Source: Desulfobacterales bacterium
GTDB taxonomy: Bacteria; Desulfobacterota; Desulfobacteria; Desulfobacterales; SpSt-501
Direction: 5' to 3'
Assembly (NCBI GenBank): GCA_025454275.1
Contig: JALOOS010000030.1
Span: 1 to 11,441, forward strand
DNA length: 11,441 nt
Shown here: one piece after another, positions 6,062 through 11,441 of the stretch
Layout: every line of letters begins with the position of its first letter
Position numbering within the stretch: the stretch's first letter is position 1
Program-made: the position numbers and the translations under genes
Notes under the pieces: generated by a model
What the model saw: only the letters and a program-made list of their open reading frames with translations
What the model was told of the DNA's origin: nothing
Databases searched by the model: none

Positions 6062-7192
6062 ATGAAGATCTGCTTCTACACCCCTTTCAAGCCCCTGGGC
6101 CATCCGAACCCTTCCGGGGATCTCGTCACGGCCACGGGCCTTTTCGACTATTTCGCCGGCCGCGGCCATTCGGTCTCCCCGGTGAGTTCCCTGCGCTGCC
6201 GCTGGATCACCTGGAAGCCGTGGCTGTGGCCCCGGGTGCTGGGCGAGCGCCGCCGGGCGGTGCGGCGCTTCGGTGCCGGCCGCTGCGATCTGTGGTTCAG
6301 CTACCACTCTTACTACAAGGCCCCGGATCTGCTGGGTCCGGCCGTATCCCGGCGCCTCAAGGTCCCGTATGTCCTCTTCCAGGGCATCTACTCCACCCGC
6401 CGCCGCCGCCACCTGCGGACCCGCCTCGGCTTCGAGCTCAACCGCGCCGCCCTGCTCGCCGCGCATCACCTCTTCACCAACAAGCGCAGGGATTTCGCCA
6501 ACCTGACGCGGCTCCTGCCCGCGGAGCGCGTCACCTACATCGCCCCGGGCCTGCACCCCGGCCGGTTCACCTTCGACCCGGCCGCCCGCCGCGAGCTTCG
6601 CTCCCGCTGGAGGGCAGGGGAGGAGCCGGTCGTCCTCTCGGTGGCCATGTTCCGCCCGGGGGTGAAAGCCGACGGCCTCGAGTGGGTGCTGCGCACCTGC
6701 GGTGCGCTCGCCCGGAGCGGACGCGGCTTCACCCTGGTCATCGCCGGCGACGGCCGGGAGCGCAAACGCCTGGAGGAGCTGGCCCGCGACCAGCTCGGCC
6801 CGCGCGTCCGCTTCGTCGGCCGGGTGCCCCGCCCGGAGCTCTACCGGTACTACAGTGCGGCGGATCTCTTCTTCTTCCCCGGCATCCGCGAGGCGCTGGG
6901 CATGGTCTACCTCGAGGCCCAGTCCTGCGGGCTGCCGGTCGTGGCGTTTGAAAACGCGGGGGTGCCGGAGGCGGTCCGCGACGGCGTGACCGGGTTTCTG
7001 GCCCCGCTCTGCGACGGCCGCGAGCTGAGCGCGGCGGTCGATCGGCTCCTCGGCGATGCCTGCCTGCGCCGGGAGATGGGTGCGCGCGCGGCGGCCTACG
7101 TCCGCGCCTGCCACGATCTGGAGTTGAACTACGGGAAAATGGAGGCGATCCTGCGACACGTGGCGGCGGCCGCTGCCGGCGGCCGCAGGTGA
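6062..7192 (+). CDS. Family-4 glycosyltransferase (GT-B fold)
   Basis: A 376-aa retaining glycosyltransferase of the GT4 family, which transfers a sugar from an activated donor during glycan, lipopolysaccharide or glycolipid synthesis at the inner face of the membrane. The N-terminal acceptor domain opens with MKICFYTPFKPLGHPNPSGD, typical of GT-B enzymes. The C-terminal donor domain (about 185-365) has the VIAGDG strand (226-231), VRFVGRVPR (249-257) and the E-x7-E motif, Glu277 and Glu285 in EALGMVYLE, with CGLPVVA just after. The basic segment RRRRH (113-117) may help membrane association. Donor and acceptor cannot be read from sequence. No Shine-Dalgarno precedes the ATG; the upstream bases are pyrimidine-rich. 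The protein start is nevertheless convincing from the family N-terminus. No other glycan gene is in the window. Confidence 0.9.
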   Translation: MKICFYTPFKPLGHPNPSGDLVTATGLFDYFAGRGHSVSPVSSLRCRWITWKPWLWPRVLGERRRAVRRFGAGRCDLWFSYHSYYKAPDLLGPAVSRRLKVPYVLFQGIYSTRRRRHLRTRLGFELNRAALLAAHHLFTNKRRDFANLTRLLPAERVTYIAPGLHPGRFTFDPAARRELRSRWRAGEEPVVLSVAMFRPGVKADGLEWVLRTCGALARSGRGFTLVIAGDGRERKRLEELARDQLGPRVRFVGRVPRPELYRYYSAADLFFFPGIREALGMVYLEAQSCGLPVVAFENAGVPEAVRDGVTGFLAPLCDGRELSAAVDRLLGDACLRREMGARAAAYVRACHDLELNYGKMEAILRHVAAAAAGGRR

Positions 7193-7194
7193 TC

Positions 7195-7214
7195 GCGTCG
7201 GCGGAGGCCGACGC
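7195..7214. terminator. Perfect hairpin between convergent genes
   Basis: GCGTCGGC (7195-7202), loop GGAG, GCCGACGC (7207-7214): an 8-bp perfect stem with a four-base loop, placed between the glycosyltransferase stop (7192) and the stop of the fused GcvT-SHMT gene (7226). Its place fits a shared two-way terminator, but neither strand shows a following T tract, so it may only pause polymerase or protect the 3' ends. Confidence 0.5.
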
Positions 7215-7225
7215 CCGCGGCGAAA

Positions 7226-9877
7226 TCACACCAGGCGCTTGAGCTGGGCGAGCATCTCCTCCATCTCGGCCCCGCCGAAGCAATAGCGCATTTCGAGAAA
7301 CCGCCGGCGCAGCGCCCGCGCCTTGTCCTTGACCTTCGCGCCGCGCAGGATGCAGTCGGCCATGAGCTCGGCCAGCTCGGCGAAATCGGCCGGCCCCATC
7401 CCGAAGCGCGTCATCTCCTGCACCCCCATGCGCAGGGCGCCGGCCGCGGTGAAGCCCTCCTCGTCCGGCGCCGCCTGGTAGTTGAGGATGATGTTGTTCT
7501 CCTCCAGCCGGCGCGCCATCTCGGCCCCGCGGCCGTAGCCGACCTTGACGATCACCTGATGGGTCTCCGTGAACGCGATGGAGGCGTCGCCGGCCACCTC
7601 GAGCCCGCAGGCCTTCATCGCCCGGGCGAAGGCCTTGGCGTTGGCGAGGACCCGGGGCGGGTAATCCTCCTTGAAGTGGTTCATCTCGTAGGCGGCCATC
7701 AACAGCCCGAGCAGGGTGCCGAGGTGGTGGTTGCTGACGCTGCCGGGGAAGGTCCGGCGCTGAATGGCCTCCCAGAGCTCGAAGCGGGGCTCCTCCCGCG
7801 TGAAGCGCACCGCGGCAATACCGCGCTGGGTGCCGAAAAAGGTTTTGTGGGTGGAACCGGTGACGATGTCGGCCCCCTCGCGGAAGGGCTCCTGGAAGTG
7901 CGGCCCCGCGAGGCCGAGCACATGGGCCATGTCGTAGAGCAGGATGGTGTCCAGCCCGAGTGCGTCGATCGCCTCCCGCAGCTCCCGGACCGGCTCGCGA
8001 TGCAGGATCATGCTCTTGCCGAGGATGACGAGCTCCGGCCGGTGCTCGGCCATCAACCGGCGGGTCTCCGCCACGTCGATCCGGAAGGGGTTCTCGGCCA
8101 TCACCGGGAAGTTCACGACCGCCGGTTTCTCCGAGCGCAGGTCGCGCACCACGAAATCCCGCAAGGCCCCCATCGGCTGCGCGCTCAAGTGGCCGCCCTT
8201 GATGATGTGATGGTTCATCACCTTGCGCAGCCGCCGCTGCTCGCTTTTGCGGTTGGCGCGGTTGAGGTAGTCCACCATGGCGCTGAAGACCGCCATGTTC
8301 GCCATCTGCCCGGAGACGAGGCGCGTCTCCACCTCGCTGCACCCCAGGAACAGCCGCATCTGTTCGACGACCCGCCGCTCGACCTCGGCGATGAAGTCGG
8401 TCCCCTGGTAGTAGAAGACCTCGGCCTCCTTGAAGGCCTTGACCATCTTGTGCTCGGCGTACCGGCCGGCGGGATCCATGATGCAGAGCAGGCGGACCAA
8501 AGGGGACGCGGTGTTCTCGGAGGGGATGAGGTTGATGGTGTCGTGCTGGCGCCAGAGCGTGTTCGCGACGGCTTGCTCCACCAGGCGGCGCGCCGCACGG
8601 CTCAAGGGGGCCGCGGCCCCGGCCGCTCCCCCCTCGGGCTGCAGCTCGTTCCACAGGATCGGCCGGGCGTGCGGCGGGGCCTCGTTCCGCAGGTGGTAGG
8701 GCACGATCCGCGCCCGGGTCATCCGCCCGCGGATGTCGATCTCGATCTCCTCGCCCGTCACGCGGTCGCTGTCGAGGAGTGCCAGTCCGATGGCGCGCAT
8801 GCCCTTCTCCGCAGTCGGAACCGAGGCGATACCCGATCCGGTGTGCTGCCAGTAGGGCACCATGGTCCCGCTGGTCACCACCCCCACGCGCTTTCCGGCG
8901 TGATAGACCGCGGCCCCGGCGCGGGCGATGCCCTTTTCGACCAGGGCCACGGGCCGGATCATGCGCGGCAGGTGGTGGATCAGGCTGTAGTCGCGCCGGA
9001 CGATGCGCCGGTACGCGTCGAACTGGCGGGTGAGCGCCTCCCGCCCGATGAAATCGCCCTTGAGCGGTGAGACGCTCACGGCGAAGCGCGCCAGGCTGCA
9101 GGCGAAAATCGGGATCTCCCGGCCCTCGGGATCGCGGCCCAGTTCGTGCCCGTACAAAGGCAGCGCCGCCTCGAGCCGCAGGGTGTCCCGCGCCCCCAAG
9201 CCCACCGGATGGCCCCCTGCCGCCATCATGCGGTCCCATAGGGCTTGCACCCGCCCGTTCTCGATAAAGATCTCAAACCCCAGCGGCTCGCCGGTATACC
9301 CCGTGCGGCCGATCATGACGCGGGCGCCTTCAAAGCTTGCCAGGCCGAGGCGATTGCGCATCGGCTCCGGTACCCGCCCCTCCCCCACGATGGAGGCCAG
9401 GATCTCCTTGGTGGCGGGCCCCTGCAGGCTCACCATGGCCAACTCCGCGGTCAGGTCCTCCAGGCGGACGGAAGGGGTGCGCGCGCGCTGCACCAGCAGG
9501 TGCTCCCACACCCGGGAGCGGTTGGAGGCGTTCACGACCAGCAGGTACTCCTCCGGCAGGAACCGGTAGAGGTAGGCGTCGTCCACGGCCCCGCCGTCCG
9601 GGTCGGCAACCATGGTGTACTGGGCTTCGCCCGGCTCGAGCGCGGCCGCATTGTTGGTGAGGACGTGCTGGAGGAAGGCCAGCGCCTCGGCTCCGTGCAC
9701 CCGGATCCGGCCCATGTGGGAGACGTCGAAGATCCCGGCCCGGGAGCGGGTGGCAAGATGCTCCTGGACGATCCCGGCGGGATAGTGGATCGGCATCTCC
9801 CACCCGCCGAATTCGACCATGCTGGCGCCCAGCTCGCGGTGGCGTTCGTACAAAGGGGTTCGCAGCAGCTCGCCCAT
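7226..9877 (-). CDS. Fused glycine-cleavage T-protein and serine hydroxymethyltransferase
   Basis: One uninterrupted 883-aa frame joining two one-carbon enzymes. Residues 1-397 are a full aminomethyltransferase (GcvT): GGWEMPIHY at 24-32, GGAVDD with Asp99/Asp100 (the catalytic-Asp region), VVNASN at 114-119, RTGYTGE at 191-197, GARDTLRLEA at 228-237 and the C-terminal VTSGTMVP at 334-341. A Pro/Ala/Gly-rich linker (about 398-437) leads to an SHMT-like PLP domain (about 440-845): NLIPSEN at 449-455, Tyr473 and Glu475 in RYAE, His563 in GGHL, Asp649 and His652 in YDMAH, the PLP Lys678 in STHKT, and Arg816, the likely substrate-carboxylate Arg. Both halves therefore look catalytically intact. 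GcvT makes methylene-tetrahydrofolate, and SHMT combines it with glycine to give serine. ATG 9877 follows AAAGGGAGG (9883-9891) by five bases. The frame is continuous, so the fusion does not depend on a frameshift call within this sequence. Confidence 0.93.
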   Translation of the reverse strand: MGELLRTPLYERHRELGASMVEFGGWEMPIHYPAGIVQEHLATRSRAGIFDVSHMGRIRVHGAEALAFLQHVLTNNAAALEPGEAQYTMVADPDGGAVDDAYLYRFLPEEYLLVVNASNRSRVWEHLLVQRARTPSVRLEDLTAELAMVSLQGPATKEILASIVGEGRVPEPMRNRLGLASFEGARVMIGRTGYTGEPLGFEIFIENGRVQALWDRMMAAGGHPVGLGARDTLRLEAALPLYGHELGRDPEGREIPIFACSLARFAVSVSPLKGDFIGREALTRQFDAYRRIVRRDYSLIHHLPRMIRPVALVEKGIARAGAAVYHAGKRVGVVTSGTMVPYWQHTGSGIASVPTAEKGMRAIGLALLDSDRVTGEEIEIDIRGRMTRARIVPYHLRNEAPPHARPILWNELQPEGGAAGAAAPLSRAARRLVEQAVANTLWRQHDTINLIPSENTASPLVRLLCIMDPAGRYAEHKMVKAFKEAEVFYYQGTDFIAEVERRVVEQMRLFLGCSEVETRLVSGQMANMAVFSAMVDYLNRANRKSEQRRLRKVMNHHIIKGGHLSAQPMGALRDFVVRDLRSEKPAVVNFPVMAENPFRIDVAETRRLMAEHRPELVILGKSMILHREPVRELREAIDALGLDTILLYDMAHVLGLAGPHFQEPFREGADIVTGSTHKTFFGTQRGIAAVRFTREEPRFELWEAIQRRTFPGSVSNHHLGTLLGLLMAAYEMNHFKEDYPPRVLANAKAFARAMKACGLEVAGDASIAFTETHQVIVKVGYGRGAEMARRLEENNIILNYQAAPDEEGFTAAGALRMGVQEMTRFGMGPADFAELAELMADCILRGAKVKDKARALRRRFLEMRYCFGGAEMEEMLAQLKRLV

Positions 9878-9913
9878 CTTGACCTCCCTTTCAGATCCAT
9901 CCGTTGCCGCAGC

Positions 9914-9942
9914 AGTAAACTAGAAAAGGGCGTGCGTGTCAA
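9914..9942 (-). promoter_or_regulatory. Promoter for the GcvT-SHMT fusion gene
   Basis: On the minus strand a perfect TTGACA (9937-9942) is followed after 17 bases by TTTACT (9914-9919, four of six matches). The transcript would start near 9907, leaving a leader of about 30 bases, enough for the Shine-Dalgarno but not for a glycine riboswitch. Confidence 0.6.
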
Positions 9943-10104
9943 ACCGGCCACCCGGGGCCCTCGACTTTGGGGTGTCGATTTAGTATGTGGCGGCAAGTTA
10001 TCCGGTGAACGGACTCCGGCAGGGGAGGCGGCCGGCCGCTGCGTCGGTTTCATCCGACCCAAAGCGCCGGTGCCCGGCACCCTCGCCGCAACCAGGAGGT
10101 TCGC

Positions 10105-10461
10105 ATGGCTGTATCCTGCGTCGTCAAGTGGATCGGGGAGAGGCATTTCGTCGGCATCGATTCGGGGAATCACTCCGTGGTATTGTCCGGGCAATCGGAG
10201 GGCATCGGGGTCAAGCCCTCCGAGATCGTCATCACCGGCGAGCGCGACCCGGCCCCGCCCTGGCCCTACCGCACGATCAACGTCGCCTACCGCCTGGCGG
10301 GGGACGGGCTGACGGAGAAGGCCGTCTCCCAGGCCATCGCACTGTCCCAGGATAAATACTGCTCGGTCGCGGCGACAGTGCGCGGCGTGGCCCGGATCAC
10401 GACCGAATATACCATTGTGAACCAGGACGCCGCCGCAGCCGATAAGTCAATAACACCCTAA
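10105..10461 (+). CDS. OsmC-family protein lacking the central helix and first cysteine
   Basis: A 118-aa protein of the OsmC/Ohr fold, whose members reduce organic hydroperoxides with two cysteines. The N-terminal part (VKWIGERHFVGIDSG, 7-21) and the C-terminal part (INVAYRLAGDGLTEKAVSQA 58-77, then KYCSVAATV 84-92 with Cys86) match the family well. In typical members the Lys-Pro-Ser-Glu at 37-40 leads into a long helix with a Gly-Cys-Thr...Asp-Val-Val motif. Here Glu40 is followed directly by the later strand IVITGERDP (41-49). About 30 residues, including the first reactive Cys, are therefore missing in frame, and the usual peroxidase chemistry should not work; Cys5 is not equivalent. ATG 10105 is supported by AGGAGG at 10094-10099. 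It is divergent from the GcvT-SHMT gene with 227 bases between starts. It may be a decaying gene or a non-catalytic variant. Confidence 0.8.
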   Translation: MAVSCVVKWIGERHFVGIDSGNHSVVLSGQSEGIGVKPSEIVITGERDPAPPWPYRTINVAYRLAGDGLTEKAVSQAIALSQDKYCSVAATVRGVARITTEYTIVNQDAAAADKSITP

Positions 10462-10485
10462 AATAAATAAAAATAATTGACTTAT
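10442..10485. repeat. Perfect 10-bp inverted repeat in an AT-rich block
   Basis: ATAAGTCAAT (10442-10451) and ATTGACTTAT (10476-10485) are exact reverse complements, separated by 24 bases made almost only of A and T. The left arm is the last codons of the OsmC-like gene; the right arm contains the -35 box of the PilZ promoter. The block stands out sharply from the GC-rich surroundings. It could be a hairpin ending the upstream transcript, an operator that covers the promoter, or a remnant of inserted DNA. Confidence 0.55.
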
Positions 10486-10505
10486 GGGACGGATCCGACT
10501 ATACT
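10477..10505 (+). promoter_or_regulatory. Strong sigma-70 promoter for the PilZ gene
   Basis: TTGACT (10477-10482) and TATACT (10500-10505), each five of six matches, are separated by exactly 17 bases. The A/T-only run at 10461-10478 immediately upstream resembles an UP element. Transcription would begin near 10512, about 40 bases before the gene. The -35 box lies in the right arm of the inverted repeat. Confidence 0.75.
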
Positions 10506-10551
10506 GTAGGGGCAATGAGGCGTTGCACCCCCACCCGGACGCCCTGGAGCC

Positions 10552-11115
10552 ATGATGCACGAGGCCGAACCGACGGTTGACAAGTACGGCACCACCGCCA
10601 AGCTTTTCAACCTCATCTACCAACTGCCGAGAGACCACCAGCTGGTCCTGCTGAAACAATTGGTGGGAGACCGGGTGGCCCAGCACCTGTTCAAGCTGAT
10701 CGTCGAAATGACCGAAGATCAGCAACTGCTCCTGCTCGAGCAACTCGGCCACAGCCCGGATGAGGAGCCCCCGGAACACACCGTGCGGCTGGAGGGCATC
10801 GAGCCGACCATGCGCGAGAATCCGCGCCGGCCGTGCCTGATCAACGCCGACTACCGCATCCAGGACAGCCGTTTTCGCAGCTACATCCTCGACATCAGCA
10901 TCGGCGGGGTGTTCATCGAAACCGATCAGCGCGTTCCGGTAGGGGAGACGGTCATCCTTAACTTCAACTTGCCGAGCTTCTCCCAACCGTTCACACTGCC
11001 CGGCAAGGTCGCCTGGAGCGGCCCACAGGGGTTCGGAGTGAAATTCGACGTGGTGCCCTCTCCCCAGGGGCGCGCCATCAAGGCGTTCGTGGATAAAGTG
11101 GATAAAACGGAATGA
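10552..11115 (+). CDS. PilZ-domain c-di-GMP-binding protein with duplicated N-terminal helical unit
   Basis: A 187-aa cytoplasmic protein. Residues about 85-183 form a PilZ domain, the cyclic di-GMP receptor controlling motility, adhesion or polysaccharide production. Both ligand motifs are present: R-x3-R as Arg88 and Arg92, and D-x-S-x-x-G as Asp114, Ser116 and Gly119, so c-di-GMP binding is likely. The N-terminus holds two copies of a helical unit, LFNLIYQL...LVLLKQL (18-37) and LFKLIVEM...LLLLEQL (46-65), 28 residues apart, perhaps for dimerisation or partner binding. Two ATGs follow each other at 10552 and 10555; the weak GGAG at 10546-10549 is two and five bases away respectively, so the second may be the true start. 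It is driven by a strong promoter. The output partner is not in the window. Confidence 0.9.
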   Translation: MMHEAEPTVDKYGTTAKLFNLIYQLPRDHQLVLLKQLVGDRVAQHLFKLIVEMTEDQQLLLLEQLGHSPDEEPPEHTVRLEGIEPTMRENPRRPCLINADYRIQDSRFRSYILDISIGGVFIETDQRVPVGETVILNFNLPSFSQPFTLPGKVAWSGPQGFGVKFDVVPSPQGRAIKAFVDKVDKTE

Positions 11116-11122
11116 GCGCGCT

Positions 11123-11140
11123 GCCGGGCGGCCGCCCGGC
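11123..11140. terminator. Perfect 18-bp GC palindrome after the PilZ gene
   Basis: Bases 11123-11140 are an exact palindrome that can fold as a 7-bp stem (GCCGGGC/GCCCGGC) with a GGCC loop, seven bases after the PilZ stop. A second palindrome, ACCGGCCGGT, follows at 11150-11159 and is followed by TTCTCC. There is no true T tract, so termination would be weak or Rho-assisted; it may instead be a transcript-stabilising structure. Confidence 0.4.
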
Positions 11141-11193
11141 GACCGCCTGACCGGCCGGTTCTCCCGGACCGCCCGCCCAGGGAAAGGCCCGAG

Positions 11194-11441
11194 ATGCTGA
11201 AATCACGCTGCTGGCTTTTGCTGGTTCTCTTCGCGCTGTCCGGCGTCCCGGCGGCCGTTGCGGATATCTACCGTTGGGTCGACGATGCCGGAACGGTCCA
11301 CTTCGGCAACCGACCCCCGGAGAATGCCAAAGAGGTCCGGGTGCTCTTCCAGGAAATACCCTCCGGCGCCCCGTCTGCGCCGGCGGGGGCACCGGAGCAG
11401 CCCTCCACTGAGGCCATTCTTCAGGAGTTCGAGCAGGAGCG
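11194..11441 (+). CDS. DUF4124-domain exported protein (partial, 3' end beyond window)
   Basis: The first 82 codons of a gene that runs off the right edge. Residues 1-23 are a Sec signal peptide: Lys3 and Arg5, a hydrophobic core at 7-18, and a probable cleavage after Ala-Val-Ala 21-23. The mature protein begins DIYRWVDDAGTVHFGNRPP (24-42), the hallmark of DUF4124, a small periplasmic domain often found at the N-terminus of envelope proteins. Its function is not well defined. After it comes a Pro/Ala-rich linker (about 57-70) and the start of an acidic helix (Glu-Phe-Glu-Gln-Glu). GGAAAGG at 11181-11187 supports ATG 11194. It follows the PilZ gene by 78 bases with a palindrome between, so co-transcription is uncertain. 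Confidence 0.8.
   Translation, partial: MLKSRCWLLLVLFALSGVPAAVADIYRWVDDAGTVHFGNRPPENAKEVRVLFQEIPSGAPSAPAGAPEQPSTEAILQEFEQE

Noticed and set aside
7559..9070. 503-codon plus-strand frame opposite the fused gene
   Set aside because: His/Asp/Gly/Val-rich antisense translation typical of GC-rich coding DNA; the opposite strand encodes clear catalytic motifs.
6738..9239. 833-codon minus-strand frame overlapping the fused gene and glycosyltransferase
   Set aside because: It lies out of phase inside the fused GcvT-SHMT gene, is a low-complexity Arg/Pro/Gly translation and has no family motif; it is a by-product of high GC content.
9878..9942. Glycine riboswitch upstream of the gcvT-like gene
   Set aside because: The predicted leader is only about 30 bases and shows no tandem aptamer structure.
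9961..9989. Promoter for the OsmC-like gene (TCGACT, 17 bases, TATGTG)
   Set aside because: Only four and three of six consensus matches. A short inverted repeat TCGAC/GTCGA is also there, but neither is strong enough to list as a feature.

Overview
The window is GC-rich, with high-GC coding bias and strong Shine-Dalgarno sequences. It reads like a chromosomal segment of a Gram-negative anaerobe or facultative bacterium, most likely from the Desulfobacterota (former Deltaproteobacteria). This assignment rests on the gene mix: a FadD-type acyl-CoA ligase, a two-hotdog MaoC hydratase, a QueG-like double-cluster ferredoxin, a PilZ protein, a DUF4124 protein and a lipoprotein. It is an inference, not a taxonomic proof. 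I see no tRNA, rRNA, CRISPR array, intact insertion sequence or phage gene.

Layout. Positions 1-235 hold no convincing gene; the first ~115 bases look like a structured, possibly dispersed repeat. A small unknown gene (236-622) and an HD-domain phosphohydrolase (701-1501) follow. A near-consensus sigma-70 promoter whose -35 box overlaps the HD gene's stop codon then drives a fatty-acid module: acyl-CoA synthetase (1585-3327), a translationally coupled small membrane protein (3327-3668) and a MaoC-type enoyl-CoA hydratase (3757-4608). A convergent QueG-like iron-sulfur protein lies on the minus strand (4625-5431). It is divergent from a lipoprotein (5605-6000), whose start codon overlaps the stop of a possible nine-codon leader ORF. 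A family-4 glycosyltransferase (6062-7192) follows without a recognisable ribosome-binding site.

The most striking gene is on the minus strand at 7226-9877. It is one uninterrupted 883-codon frame with a complete glycine-cleavage T-protein (aminomethyltransferase) at its N-terminus and a complete serine hydroxymethyltransferase-like PLP enzyme at its C-terminus. The C-terminal half carries sequence signatures I associate with archaeal (methanogen-type) SHMT rather than bacterial GlyA. Joined this way, the protein could make methylene-tetrahydrofolate from the glycine cleavage intermediate and use it at once to make serine, or run the reverse. It has its own TTGACA-type promoter and ends at a perfect hairpin. 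No gcvH, gcvP or lpd gene is nearby.

The right end holds an OsmC-family protein that appears to have lost its central helix and first reactive cysteine (10105-10461). Next is an AT-rich inverted repeat carrying a strong promoter, then a PilZ c-di-GMP-binding protein with a duplicated N-terminal helical unit (10552-11115). The last gene is the start of an exported DUF4124 protein that runs off the edge (11194-11441).
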